Assembly (NCBI RefSeq): GCF_023856365.1
Contig: NC_064534.1
Coordinates: 10,746,536-10,810,535, forward strand
Length of the DNA: 64,000 nucleotides
Direction of reading: 5' to 3'
Source of the DNA: Brienomyrus brachyistius
Lineage: Eukaryota > Chordata > Actinopteri > Osteoglossiformes > Mormyridae
Every line of letters begins with the position of its first letter. Positions within the stretch are counted from its first letter, which is position 1. The notes under the pieces were generated by a model, which was not told the DNA's origin, made no database searches, and saw only the letters and a list, made by a program, of their open reading frames with translations. The position numbers and the translations under genes are program-made. Below are positions 1-12,390 of the stretch, in pieces.

Positions 1-67
1 TCTGACATGTAAAATCAACCCAAAGCCATCGGCCTGGGAGTGGTACAAAGTCAACGGCACTGAGAAG
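1..67 (+). CDS. emb: Embigin-like protein, internal exon (last Ig domain, first half; 5' cut)
   Basis: This is the first visible coding exon of an embigin/basigin-family cell-surface glycoprotein. Reading from base 2 gives LTCKINPKPSAWEWYKVNGTEK, which has the Ig-domain B-strand cysteine (L-T-C-K), the core tryptophan and the W-Y-K pattern of this family, plus a possible N-glycosylation site (NGT). The exon ends in phase 0 at a GT donor (AAG|GTGGGA, 68-69). Its own acceptor and all upstream exons (signal peptide, first Ig domain) lie outside the window. Embigin is known as an ancillary subunit that brings monocarboxylate transporters to the plasma membrane and takes part in adhesion. The family assignment comes from the Ig motif together with the transmembrane exon downstream. 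Basigin or neuroplastin are alternatives, but the neighbouring HCN1-type gene favours embigin. Confidence 0.72.
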
Positions 68-1515
68 GTGGGATGGACTGTCAATGGATGATTAAAGGAT
101 TAGATAGTGTAGAGCAGTGTTTCTCAATCCGCTTCTTGGGGACCCACAGAAAGTCCACATTTTTGCTCCCTCCCAGCTCCCAGGAGCAAAAATGTGGACT
201 GTCTAGCAGGAAGCTGGGAGGGAGCAAAAACACAGACCATTTCTCGGTCCCTTAAAAGTAACTTGCAAAAAGTAATATTGAATAATGTTACCTGCCAGGT
301 GAAATATGCCTCCCTGTGTATTTACATGTACAGCAAAGCCCCCACCTCTCATAATGTGCTGAAATCAGTGTTTGTACCTCCGTCAGGGTCCAGTGATCAA
401 GATCTATTATCGTTCCAAATCCAAAAAACAAGCGAAAAGTGTCAAAGATTGCAAAAACCACCAATAGATAATGTCCCATTCACACCTTGCAGCTCAGGGA
501 GAAAGAGCGGCAGTGGGCGGGATAATAATGTTAAAAAATAAGTCAATATGAGCAAACTTCTAATGTTTTTACTTTACTTCAGTGATATTCTAAGTAACTG
601 TGAGATGAAAAAAAAGAAAAAAAACGTTTTGTACAAGCGCTGTTTACAAATTCTGCGCTGTGGGACATTTTTGGTAAATGAATGACCATAAAGCAACATA
701 CTTAAGCTATTTTAGTATTAATTTGTTAGAAAAGTATTGTGATTGAAATGTACGCAGCATACTATGGGAATAGCGACCTGAGATATGTACACATGGATAT
801 AAAGACCAGCCCTTTCCAGATAGAAGCTTGACCGGACGTTTTATCCTTACAGGGCCTGTATTTAAGAGCACATTGGAATTTTATTAAATGTGAATCAAAA
901 CAATTTTCTTCTGAAAACTTAACTGTGATGAGTTTATTCTATTATTATTTTGTGTTTGATAGTAGTGGTATAAGTGTATAAACCACTTTGAGGTTTGAAT
1001 TTCGTTCCTCCGCATTACGCCTTGTCGTGGGGTATCCCTTCAGAGTGCGTCTAACAAGTATATAATAGCATCTAATGCTGTAGTCACTGATTGTGCTGAA
1101 ATGTAACATTAGCATTTAGGCTTGTATGGATTATACAGCTGAATCTTACTAACGGAATGACTTAAAAGGCCTTTAAGGCCAGATGGTGTTGGATGCAAAT
1201 CGCCATAGTGAACGTCAGGAATATCGCAGCGGTTGACTGTGTCAGCATGCTATTAATGCACGATAAAACTGTCAGCCAGTGACATCAGTGTGAATTCCCG
1301 CCTCAGATGAGCTAAGTTCTGGCCCTTGTTTGAGTTGTGGATGTTTTACACTGAATGTTGCATGGCTCTGGAGGGCTAATCCAATGGCTGTTAGTTGCTT
1401 TATTCACTGAAGTGATTTTTTTTTTTTTTGGTTACTTTTCAGTCAGTATTCTTATGTGTACTTAAAACTGTCCCCTTCAGAGGTTTTAAAACCCAACACT
1501 GTTCCTTATGCTTAG
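68..1515 (+). other. emb intron (Ig-half to TM exon)
   Basis: This is intron sequence between the two Ig-encoding exons. It contains a fold-back repeat at 115-251 and a T-rich tract near 1417-1430. The rest appears to be unique AT-rich DNA without recognisable elements. Confidence 0.65.
115..251. mobile_element. Fold-back MITE, copy 1 (hAT-type end)
   Basis: The left end reads CAGTGTTTCTCAATCC. The interior is an inverted repeat: GTCCACATTTTTGCTCC (152-168) faces its reverse complement GGAGCAAAAATGTGGAC within 183-199. The right end is decayed. The same family occurs at 19447-19821 and 41605-41785. CAGTGTTTCTC-type ends are typical of hAT MITEs. No target duplication can be read here. Confidence 0.5.
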
Positions 1516-1786
1516 GGAATGATCAATGTGACTGACAAGATGCAGCTGTTTAACGACGAGAGCCACCTCAACCTGGTGAATCTCGTTGAGGAGGACAGTG
1601 GCACTTATGTGTGCATCGCCACCTATCCTATCGGACCCGTGCGGGGCGAGGTGATTCTGCGAGTTCTCTCCTTCATGGAGCCCCTCAAACCATTCCTGGT
1701 TGTCCTGGTGGAGGTGGTGCTCCTAGTGTTTCTGATCCTGCTGTGTGAGTGTCAAGGCCGGAAGAAGGGTTCGACAGCTGTCCTAG
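1516..1786 (+). CDS. emb: Embigin-like protein, exon with end of Ig domain and transmembrane helix
   Basis: The exon opens in phase 0 after TTAG (1514-1515) and reads GMINVTDKMQLFNDESHLNL. It continues with the Ig F-strand motif E-D-S-G-T-Y-V-C-I-A, whose cysteine pairs with the one in the previous exon, and a G-strand ending VILRVLS. A juxtamembrane PLKPFL motif and a single helix of about 24 residues follow (roughly 1690-1752). The helix contains one glutamate (VLVEVVLL), the hallmark of the basigin/embigin family, where a buried acidic residue is linked to transporter partnering. The basic stop-transfer segment is GRKKG. The exon ends after the first base of a codon at the donor G|GTAAG (1787-1788). 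NVT near the start is a potential N-glycosylation site. An open frame runs on to 1965 but is only intron read-through. Confidence 0.86.
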
Positions 1787-3435
1787 GTAAGACTAGCGCC
1801 TCCTGCAGGAAATCGAGGGGTGCAATAGAGTTCACAAGGCACCAGTATGATATGGGCAGTGCTAGAGAAAAGATACTCAAAATGCCGATACTGCTGTCAA
1901 AAGGACATTTGCCGCTGAGCGTTTTTTTCAGTGAGGGTGTGGGGTTGCTGTTACTAGGGATTTGAAAGCTTGAGGGTTTGACTGGTTATTAAACGGAGCC
2001 AAATTTCAATCCTAGTCAAAGAAAATAAAGTCACTTGGTGAAGGTTTGGATTCTAAATTGTGTGCAATTCTATTAAATGCAAAAGAGTTATTATTATAAT
2101 GTTTTAAATACACCCTGGCATTTGGACCCAGCGTCTGTTCCATCAAACTATTTTTTTTTCAAGGATCCAAAAATGTAGAAATATCAGTTGTTAACAGAAA
2201 GGACAACTGGTGTAATATGCTGAGATAATTATTACATAAGATACTATGGAATAATATCATATAATTATAATTATACGATTGATACAATATATTATAATGC
2301 AGGTGGAAACTTCACATTTATACAATACCTGATTGTATATATTTGTATACATAGTTATATACCAGACAATATTACGAAGTAGAATACTAGGCATCTAGTA
2401 TAATAGATCATTAGTAATGTGTTGGTTCATAATAAATGTTCCCATATAATCCAACCATCTGAAGGTGTCAAACCACAACAATAATAACATAAATTTGTCA
2501 GGTATCTATTGAAAAGAAACTGTTGTTGGATTTCAGGTTTTTATGTCTATCCAACTTTCAGCCACTTCGTCGGGGAGGGGGGGGCGGGGGGGCTAGGACC
2601 TACCCCAAAGAGTACAGGGCACACTTCGTCCTGGATGCCAGTCCATTACAGGGCACAAGCACACATGCACTCAAGCATATACCACAGGCAGCTGGCCAAA
2701 CAGCTTTCTTATCTTTGTGCTGCAGTAGGATCTCCACACAGCATTGGTAGGAAATGCAAACTCTAGACAGGCCCAGCAGAGATGCCCTCAACCATAGGGG
2801 TGTGAAGCACTCTGCACCATCCTTGCTCTATAGATAAAATGGATAAAAATAGATTAAAATGGCATCATTGCTGCACACAGAAGTCTGCTTTGGTTCACAT
2901 TTTGCTCATTAGAAATACATTCTTGGATACTCATAGAAGGCTTTTGGATGTAAAAGACTAAGCCTAATTCTATCACCTAAGGTCTTCTTAAAATGAGATC
3001 ATTTAGATTGGTCATATTATTTCAGGCTGGTGTGTGGCTCTCTGGGTTAGGTGCTTCTGATCCATCCATCATCCATCCATCATCTATCGCTTTTCCAGGC
3101 CGGGTCTGATCAGATGTAATGTAGATGTAATGTAGGTTCCTTAAGGTCTCAGATGCCTCACATCGTACGTCTCAGCCAGTAATTTGTAAAGCTACCGAGA
3201 AGCATGTGGATGTTGTATTAAGAATCAACTTTTTACAAAGTGGCTGTAGTGATTTTAGGAGAAATAATTCACACATAGAGAAACTTCGTTTTAAGTGAGT
3301 ATTCCTTTGGGAGGGGGCTGTGTTTTATTGTTCTGGTGAGTCATATAAAACATGAGAACTGGGCCTTTTGGGATCGGACCTAACGGCACCCATGTTACAG
3401 CGTCCGGAGTGCTTACGTGCTTTTCTTGTTTTCAG
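1787..3435 (+). other. emb intron (TM exon to micro-exon)
   Basis: The intron holds a very AT-rich block (about 2220-2440) with many TA-rich short palindromes, a G-rich run (2573-2592), a degenerate copy of the dispersed fish repeat (2585-2830) and an ATCCATCCA stretch at 3062-3085. No coding content is supported. Confidence 0.6.
2585..2830. repeat. Dispersed fish repeat (ATGGATGG family), degenerate copy
   Basis: Phrases such as CTGGATGCCAGTCCATTACAG and ...GGCACAAGCACACATGCA..., and then GGAAATGCAAACTC, match the reverse orientation of the dispersed family seen most completely at 62770-63125. That family has GAACATGCAAACTCC near one end and ATGGATGG at the other. The copy is heavily mutated and its ends are uncertain. 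Confidence 0.5.
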
Positions 3436-3469
3436 AAAATGGAACACACATCGACCAAACAGAAAAACC
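3436..3469 (+). CDS. emb: Embigin-like protein, 34-nt micro-exon (cytoplasmic tail)
   Basis: This short exon lies between a pyrimidine-rich acceptor (TTTTCAG, ending 3435) and the donor CC|GTGAGT (3470). It takes one base from the previous exon and leaves two for the next, and reads ENGTHIDQTEKP. The phases of all three neighbouring exons agree, which is the main evidence that it is real, because 34 nt is too short to recognise by composition. The peptide is the membrane-proximal cytoplasmic tail. Skipping it would shift the frame of the final exon, so alternative splicing here would change the C-terminus. Confidence 0.72.
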
Positions 3470-5116
3470 GTGAGTATTCACAATCCCAAGTATCTAACAA
3501 GAATTTATCCAATACAGGGCCACAGATCTCAGACAGCACAAGGCACAAGACAGGAGAACACCTTGGATTAATGTTTAATAACCGGCAGTATTATTCTGAA
3601 AGCAGAATGAAGAACGATTGGTTCAGAGAGATAACCAATCACATTGTAGAGGAGGAGGGTCTAAGCAACTGGAGGAGGCAGGACCGACTAATCAGATGTC
3701 TTGCTTCCACCTCCTCTAGTAACTTGTAACCACCTCATCAACAATCTGATTGGTTATCTCTCTGAATCATTTTTCATTCTGTCTATAGAACATTTTTGTG
3801 TAAGTAAAACCTCCATGAACTAAATATCCTAAAAATCAAAAGGTCATATAACAAATTTGGCAAATACTTTTCAGCTGACCCTAACAGCCACTGGGATGGC
3901 AAGTTGCCCCATGATTATTGTTTTTGTTCACATGTTCACTGCCTTTTGTCTGAAGCTCTTGGGATGGTGGAGACTTCGAACAATTCATTTTTTTTACCAC
4001 CAGAGGGAGTATACGTTCACTTTTAGCCTAAAAACAGGCAGGGCATGCAGTGATTGGCATCTATGGGGTTAATTCAGTTCTAGCAGGGGGCTAATGCAGT
4101 TTGACATTTTGGAGCACAGAAGTGAGAAAGTCAGTTCTCAGCCCCTACTTCCATACCAGATCATTCCACTCTGTAAATGTCAGGTATTAGTCTCTTGTAT
4201 TCTGGTGCAAAACAAAGCCTTTTGAGGAGTAACATGAAACCCAAACATTAGGAATTGGCAGTAGTGTGTGTATTTCGGTATTATCTAAACTGAATACTGG
4301 TTCTGTTGTTCTTCCAGTATCAATTGTTAATAATATTTTTCCTAATAATATAATATTATTTGTCCAAATACATCCCTCTAGATAAGAAAACTATGAATGT
4401 TTAAGTATGTTTCAGTACTGAACACATTATATATATGGAGCATTTAGGATTCCAGTTTGTGTTGTTTATTGTTATAAAATTCATCAGTTCATTAAGCAAC
4501 ACAGACTGTATGCCAAAGCAACTTATTTGGTTGTTCAAATAGTCTCTCTGGGATAAAAAAAGATGGTTTATTTCCTGTTCTAATATGATTAGCACCTTTA
4601 GCCACTCTCTCTTAAGCATTGTTAAACTGTAAAAGCTTCCTCACATAGATGTATGCAAGGTACTGGCCCTAGTCTTTAGATCAGGTGCAGACTTCAGCAG
4701 ACCGTTCCAGGAATACAATCAGTAACCCTGAATGGACATTATCATTAAGTCAGGCTCCGGTCAAAGAGCCCCTGCAAGGCTGACTGCCAGGTGAGCACCA
4801 CTTAGGAATTAGTCCTGTGCATCTGTGGTTTCTGCCACACCCCGTGACCTTTGACCCGTATCCCCGCCTTCTGTTGACAGTCCGGCTCAGGTTTACTGGT
4901 GGCTGCCAATTAACCGACAGTCTCAGAATGCTTTCACAAGGAGACCTGAGGACAGTGTCCATCACCAGCTACCAGAGAAGTTTAACTAGATTACTTTAGA
5001 TTACAGTGTATGTCAGCTGATCTGTAGGGGTTTATTAAACCACAAGTACTTAAAGGATCCCGTAACCAGGGGGCATAAATTTATGGCAGTTTAACTCTCG
5101 TTTCTCTGTTTTGCAG
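3470..5116 (+). other. emb intron (micro-exon to last exon)
   Basis: This intron contains a long palindromic element at 3603-3781 and otherwise unique-looking AT-rich sequence. The GC-richer stretch 4690-4995 shows no splice-bounded coding exon. Confidence 0.6.
3603..3781. mobile_element. Palindromic (fold-back) MITE
   Basis: The left arm, starting CAGAATGA, runs through TTCAGAGAGATAACCAATCA and an AGGAGG-rich part. It is mirrored by the right arm, which contains TGATTGGTTATCTCTCTGAA and ends TCATTCTG at 3781. The arms pair over roughly 75 nt with few mismatches, leaving a short loop near 3690. Such near-perfect palindromes are typical of fold-back MITEs, and no coding capacity is present. 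Confidence 0.65.
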
Positions 5117-5174
5117 GATGAAAGAGGAATCCAGCGGAATTGAGGAAACCACAGCAAGGCGAAGAAAAGTCTAA
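5117..5174 (+). CDS. emb: Embigin-like protein, last coding exon with stop
   Basis: The exon begins after TTTTGCAG (5109-5116), completes the split proline codon and reads MKEESSGIEETTARRRKV, then TAA at 5172-5174. The S-S/N-G-I-E core followed by a basic end resembles the short cytoplasmic tail of vertebrate embigins. The tail from the membrane to the stop is only about 40 residues, as is usual for the family. No PDZ-type C-terminus is evident. Confidence rests on the phase match with the micro-exon, a good acceptor and the tail-like composition. Confidence 0.72.
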
Positions 5175-6225
5175 AGTGTAATTAACATCCAGGAACTTAT
5201 TAATTTTCAGATATGGGGCGTTGCCTCTAACCTACCTGTAGATCAAGAGAACTACCTTAAGCAAATGAGGAGTCTGTGGCTCTGAGTTGATGCAGTGGTC
5301 CCAGGTCCTTATTTTTCAGTGGTGGCTCCATCGTTCTGAGGTTAAATGTGCAGTAATATCACTCCAGTAAAAGTGCTCACGTGGGTGTGTCATCCTTAAA
5401 GATACCTTTAGTGAAAACAATACTGAATGTATTTTTTGTGGAGATACTTAAAAAATTTTATCTCACATTCTTTCCTGTTGGAGCGCCCATGTGTATCTAT
5501 CATTTAACACGTCTTACTTGACCTTTGACCTTTTGGGCCAATTTATTTTTCAAGGAACCTCCCCCTAGTGGAATTCAGAATTTGTCTTCCAAAAACAGCC
5601 GTTCTGGGTGTCTGAAGCGCCGTTTTTTTATAGGGAGTCGAAGTCTAGGTAGCCAATCTCAAACTCTTTCCATATCGATCCCTTATCATGGCCTAATCGT
5701 CCGACAGTATAACCTTTAGCTGTTAATACTTGCATGTTTCCTCAAGCGACTGATTAAATGTTTTTTTTTTTCTTTTAAATATAGGGCAAGATGGCTGGAA
5801 TCGTGAAGAAAAATCATGTGTTAAAAAATCTGCATAAACATGAGCCTCTAGGGACTGAAATTGAACACTGTAAACAGCTAAGGTTTCTTATTTTAATCAT
5901 GCTTACGTCTCACCAAAGAGGCCAGTGACAAATCGGAAACAGTCAAGCTAATGGGTAAATGAAACTGCTAGGGAAGACAACGCACTAATTTGTATATTTG
6001 ATGAGCATCGGGTGTTAAATACCCATTGGGCAGACAATCGTTCCAGCTCTCTCATTTCAGTCTGGTATTGACTTCTTCCATCTCCTTGACATTGTCCTTT
6101 CCTATCTGTTGTTTTATTTCTTGCCTTTCCCACTATTTTAATGCTATTTACTGCCGGGCATAATTTTATAATTCTTATAACTTTATAATTTCCTAGCTTG
6201 TAATAAAATTACTTTATTTTAGTAG
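5175..6225 (+). other. emb: Probable emb 3' untranslated region
   Basis: This is non-coding sequence directly after the emb stop codon. It is moderately AT-rich and has no open frame of note. AATAAA at 6202-6207 is the first canonical polyadenylation hexamer I see downstream in a T-rich setting, so the transcript may end near 6220-6230. A further AATAAA lies near 6510, so a longer 3' end is possible. The end is inferred; transcript reads would settle it. Confidence 0.4.
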
Positions 6226-9200
6226 AAACACATTTTGCATTGTCTAAAAATATTAATATTAAAATTTTTTTTGCAATAACTAATAATCAATGAAAATTTA
6301 TTTTTTATGGATTCCCCCCCCCGACCACATCAAGATTTTCTTTGATGCCTAAAATGAAGCTACTGTTATGTGAAAAATATGTTAGCGAAATGTCCTTAAA
6401 TATCCTTGTATTGTACTCCCATATATAAATATGCAAATATGCTCTTCAGTAATTAACCATCAATGTCTATTGGTGTTTCAAACAGATATTGTAAACATCT
6501 GATAGTAAAGAAATAAATGAATAAAGTAAAAAAATTCAACTGAAACAGTCCAGTCGACGAATGAATAATGATCCCAAACTTTCTATATGTTTCAGTTTTT
6601 ATATATTACAGATTCAGTGTTCATAGGCAAGCATTTTATAATAAACTAGAAATAGTAAGTAAAATTACTCTTAAATTAAATTAGAGTTACTTAACAGACT
6701 CTTTGAGTGAGTTCTGTGTGGGGTTTCTCCCACAGCCCATGCAGTTTGTTGAATAGATTTCTCCAAATTGCCTGGTATTGTGTGAGTGTGTGCGCATGTC
6801 CTGTGATGGACTGGCTTATCATCCAGGATGCTTCCTGTCGTGATCTCCTATGCTGCCTGTGACTGGATAAATAGAAGATTTTAGAAGATATAATAGTCAG
6901 ATTCCTTTTTTCCACTTCTGAAGGGTGATGTCATAGTCATGGCCAATACCCACGTCTAATAAATTCTGCTACGCTAATTTTCTGTGGACAGTCACTGCCA
7001 CTTTGTGCTAGCTACTTATTGCTAGTGGGAAAAAATTAGCACATTAGCTGCTATCCTGGCTTTATGGTTAATCATCAAGCAATTAGCAAACCAATCTGCA
7101 AAGTCATAGCCGCTGTCACCTCCTGCCACCACCCCCACACCTCCTGTCTGATGCTCCATGACATCATAAATCTTCAAACCCAACATACACATCAGCCTTG
7201 ACAGAGACTGCATCCTCAGATACAAAGCAGGAGCATAGCCAAAATGTCTGCGGCTTACTCTCCCGGAAATGCAACATCCTGCTACAAATCTGCTCTTAAC
7301 CCCCGGTACAAATGAGTCATGGTCTGTTCCAGAGGTCTCCATCTCTCCGAGGGCACGATCAGGAAGAAAGACACATGAGCAGTTCAGCACAGAAGAGGAC
7401 AGAGAACAATTCCCTGATCAAAAGCACACACCAACCCCAAACCATGCAATACAGTAATGAGAAAGGCTATTTAAATTCTCCAGTTACAGCGGCACCTGTA
7501 CAGTTCCGCTATCTTGCCTGTGTAATGGACTGTGTGCTATATTACTGAAATGAGGATCCAGGAAAGTTCATATAACTTTCTGCGTTTCACCATGCAGGCC
7601 TCATTAAGTGTCTTTGACCGAGAGCCAAACAATAAATAATAAATAGTGTGAACGCATTCTACCGTTGTGTAATTTTACCAATGAGACCCTTTGATGAAGC
7701 AGCAAAAACTGGAACGGAGGATTACCCCAGCGTTTTATAATTCCACAGGCTCTTACTGGAATCCTTTAAATAGGAAAGGGTCCAGCCTTGTGGTTCATGT
7801 TCTTCGAAATGTCTATCAGTGAGCCTGTTCTCCATGCAGGACTTCGTAAGTCAGCTGATCATGGGCAGCATCCACGATGTCATATTTCCATGGGACCAGG
7901 CATGGACTTCATTGATGGGCATGCACATTGAAGCATGAGGGCACATCCAGCAGCACCAGCAGCCATAGTTACAGCGAATTCAGAACAAGAAAGCTGGAAT
8001 CATCTAAAACAAAACAAGATTTGAAACCGACTTAGCATCCCATACATAATCTGGCAAACAGTTCTATACTCCAGGGGCAAACTGTGGAGATAAGCATTCT
8101 GTGATCTGACTGCTCATATGTGGCTTGAAAGCATTAATTGGTTGGATCAGGTAGGCAGAAGCTTTACCTTCAAGTCCTTGTATGTAAGTAATAGAACCTG
8201 TTCTTTCTGACGAGGACATACAACACTAATGAGGATACACCAACTGTCTTTTAGAATGTTTTACACATGAAAGAACCACTAGGATTGAGGATTAGGTATA
8301 TATAAAGAATCCAGTCTTAAGACCCGTTACAATATTTTGAATTGTTTTGTATTTGAATTAATCTAAAATGCTCATGTTTTGAATTGTACCCAGTTCCAGT
8401 TCCAAGATCAGCGTATTGTTATTAGGGTTTTCATCAGAAAGAACTGAAGGAAGCACTTTCATATCTCAGTATTTCACCAAGAACACCTTAAACAATATAT
8501 TTTTTTAAGTAGTATTACATAGTTTTTTTTTTTACTACATTTAGGATATTAACCCTTTCTCTAACCACCTTCTTTCCTTTTATTGAAAAACCCTGTTGGA
8601 ATTTAATTGCAGTGGGAAAATAATTTGGGAGATCAGCTACTGATCAGACTGGCCACTGTGGGGTCATAGGATGCGGACAAACAGGCGCCGAACTTAGGAT
8701 ATTAATATTACTGTATATCATTATACTGCTCTGTCCCAAAGAATGTGCGGAGACATGGACACCAGGTCCACTGGAACCTGTGTGCAGTTTTCCTGCTGCA
8801 ATCTTTCTCCTCAGAAGGAACTTTAATTCTACACATGCATACACGCACTGGCCCTGCCACAGCTGTAATTTATTTGGTTCTAAGACCTCAGGTGTGTTGC
8901 TGCTACGGGTGGAAGTCCATGGTCAGCAGGAAGGAAGCAGGAAGAGCGAGTGACAGTGTGCAGTGAGGGTGGCAGGTAGGGAAGCGGTTAACAGGCTCAC
9001 CCTGCGAGCGAACCGCCGCTGAACCATGTGTCGCCCTGATTCCGTGCCCTTTCCCTCCGTATCCCCATTCATTTGTAAGTAATGCAAAATGGCGACAGTC
9101 AATTATCCAGTGACAATGAAAGTTCCAAATTTGCAATGCAAGGGACTTTACTTTAAAGTGTCTGCTAAGCAGCTAAATAATTATGATTTATGACTTGACC

Positions 9201-10203
9201 GTTTACGTCCCAGTGAGAGGGGAGAATCGGTGCACAAAGCCTGGGTTTTTAGGAGGATGGCACATGGAAGGTAACGGAGACAAGCGAGATGAATGCAAGG
9301 CGTCCGGGCCTGCAGGAATGCACATTGTATTGTTTCCTGATGGATGGGTGTTCCCCAAGCCTGTCCCTCCTTCCTTATGCACAGCAGGTGCGGCCCCCTA
9401 CTCTGTGCCCTCAGCCGACATTATCCATGGCCTCATGGCCAAGCCAGGTGTGCCTGATATTGGAGACCCTCCGCCCCCTCCCCTTTCGAGCCCCTGATTC
9501 ACGTTACATGTAGCCTAGAGTCAAGAGCTTGCGGTCACATTCAAGCTCACTGACCTGCGCTGCCCTCATCTTCTTCATGCTGGTCTTCGCATCAACGCCG
9601 CCCCCTCAGATTGCATCACATGACCACGTGTCACCTGTGTTGGCTGTTGTCTCAGCACCGTACGGCCCACACAGTGTAATCGCCGCCAGAATCTCTCAGA
9701 CGGTGCATGCTTTAGCTGTTATTAAACAACGGTGCTTAAGCTGCAAATAGAAAACTTAGCCCTCAGCATAATATATATTTATATATTGCCAATTTTACAC
9801 TTATTAATGTTTTACAAGTTGGATGATGCGAAGAGGAAACACTCCTTCTCCAATAATAGTGTTAACTCATAGAATAAGTGTCAATATACATTATTTATTT
9901 GTTTTTGTTTCTTTCTGCCAGACCGGCTTACACAGTTGGCTATTTTTAACCCTGCTCACATACTGGAGTAATTTGCATGTGTAAGTATACTTGTCACAAA
10001 CACACAACAGCTGGATTCCCTGCCCGCACCCCGGGGGACGTGAATCTGCAGGCTCAAGGTGAGCGGTCTCTAGTACCTTAAAGCTGACCTGTTCCCATGA
10101 CGGCCTGCTCTGGTGCTCCACTTACAGGATTTGTGAATCTGAGAGCAGGCCAACAGCAGCATAGTGATGAAAACTGATCCAGACTCTGGTTGCAGGATTT
10201 GTT

Positions 10204-10236
<33 letters not shown>

Positions 10237-12390
10237 AAGTGTCCACATCACGGATCTCAGTGGTGAGAGCGCTGCACATAGTGCTCTGGGGGAACAAAAA
10301 AGAAAATCTCTTCAATAATTAATTTCGGTTCCTCTGTCAGTTACATCGGTTGTATCTGATTTAGCAACTCTGTGCAATCATCGGGGATGCTTCTCAAACC
10401 ATGGGAACATGAGAATGAAGACTGCATTCCAAGTTTCAGGAATAAATTGGGAACAGTCGGTATACGGACAGCGTTCAGCAAATGAAAGGTTTAGAGATCA
10501 TTGATCAGACCAAATGGGGGGCGGAAGGGTCACGTTGTTCCAGGAAATACGATAAGTGTAAGAGTACGATAAGGTCGGCCTATCTGTGCATTCAGTCTCC
10601 ATAACAGCAAAAAGGATACCATGAGTCACTTACCCTGCAGCTGATTGCAATGCACCCCTCGCCACCCCACTACTTCCTATGTGTTGCACTGCCACCTTCC
10701 ACCATTAGGGGGCAATACTTCAGCAGTCAGTGATAAAGGGGCCGTGAGTCACAGTCAGAAGGTCTTCAGTGTTTCTGAAGCATCATAAGCCCTGTCCAGC
10801 ACTGATCCCCACAGCACCTGTCACCTTTCATCGGCAGTCCAGATCTGGCACCCAGGCCAGCTATTCGGAGAGGGAGGTCCTGCACTAGAACAGCACCCTG
10901 CTTTTCCGCGCCTCCAGCAAGCTGGCTTTTGTCTGCTGGTTTCTCTCCCAGCATTGTTCCATTATTAATTAACTTCATTTTAATATTTTACCTTTTTATT
11001 TGAAGTATGGTGCGGAAGATCGCTGCCGCGTACAGACTCTGTCCATAAAGGTGAGAAAACTGGATGTGGGGGAAATGAGTTAGAGTCAAAAACACAGGTA
11101 CGAATCACACCAGGCGAGCGATGTGACGGAAAGTGGGCACTGAAGGCGGGTATGAATGCGGCACTACAAGAGCGCAAATCCCCTGCTTTAGAGGCAGGGG
11201 CTACGATGTAGAAAAACATTAACAAAGTCAGTGAAAAGGTACAGAGGTGTAGCAGCTCTGCTTAGGGAATGCAGAACCATTCCAGATCCACAAAGCTCTG
11301 CAAGTGGACGAAGTTTGTACACTCTGTGTACATCGGCTGGATGCACAGGGCATCCCAGCCATCACTGACACAATTACTAGCCAATCAGACCCCAGATGGC
11401 GTGCTTTGACAGCACCTCAATGCACTGACAGGGCACAGGAAGTGATTTACGGGCACCCGCGGAGCGAACAGACAGCTTGCCAGGCCGAACCCAGCATTTC
11501 CATGCCAACATCACTCAGGCTTCCTCAGAGGGTTAATGTCATGTCAACCACCATGGCTAACCACGCACTTGTCACAGGAACAATTCATTTTGTTATTAAG
11601 ATTCATAATAATGTGGTATCTGGATTTAAAAATAAAACAAGCGGTAGTCTAACCATCAGGTGCTGAAGTGTCACTTCAGGCCAAATGGCCACACCCCTTC
11701 CTTGGGTAGCCAATAGAACAGGGGCATTCCAGTAATCTCATCTTTGGGTGAAGCTCTGCTTCACTCCATGTACATTCAAGACAGTAGGATAAATTAAAGG
11801 CCACTTTGAAAAAAGTGTTCGGATGGCAGATTTATGTTTTTTTTTTCTCACATAGTTTGTATTCTCATCCATTAGCAGTGACTTCATCAATAAAAAGTGA
11901 GCTATAATTGTACAGACAGTTGGTAAAAAGTTTCGGAGCTTCAGAACAAGCCGGTAAACAGAGGAATGATTCAGACCAAACACATCAATCTAAAGAGACT
12001 GGAGTCACTTCAAAAATGCATTGCTTTTATACAGCAATTTAACTTTTCTTTGCTTTTGTCCCCATTTTCTGTTCTGGAAAATGCCAGCATTTGGATTTGC
12101 AGCATTTATATGTTTATGTTTTTTTAAGTGGTTTATAAAATCACAGGGCAGATGGCAGGAGGGCATTTTCCAGCGATGCCGTGCTTGATTTAATCAGATC
12201 TGCACACCTCTTCGAATCCCAAACAGGGCAGTGATTTCCATCTGCGCAGCAGATTAACTGCAAATTAACCCTTCAAAGTGTAATAATAGCAAATGGATTG
12301 AGGAGATTAAATGGCTTCTCTGACCTTTTATGTAGAACATTCATATATTGACTGCTAACAACTGACAGGAAATGGTAAAAAAAAAATAAA
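6226..12390. other. Intergenic DNA downstream of emb
   Basis: No gene is supported. The longest open frames are under 125 codons, lack domain-like composition and overlap on both strands. The region holds a (GA)n microsatellite near 10211-10236 and moderately GC-rich patches at 8640-9000 and 9200-9720 that look unique. No transposon ends were recognised. Confidence 0.5.
10206..10237. repeat. (GA)n microsatellite
   Basis: A run of about 14 GA dinucleotides follows a short A-run. Confidence 0.9.

Noticed and set aside
1519..1965. Single-exon 148-residue membrane protein
   Set aside because: The first 89 codons are the emb TM exon; the remainder is intron read-through past the donor at 1787.
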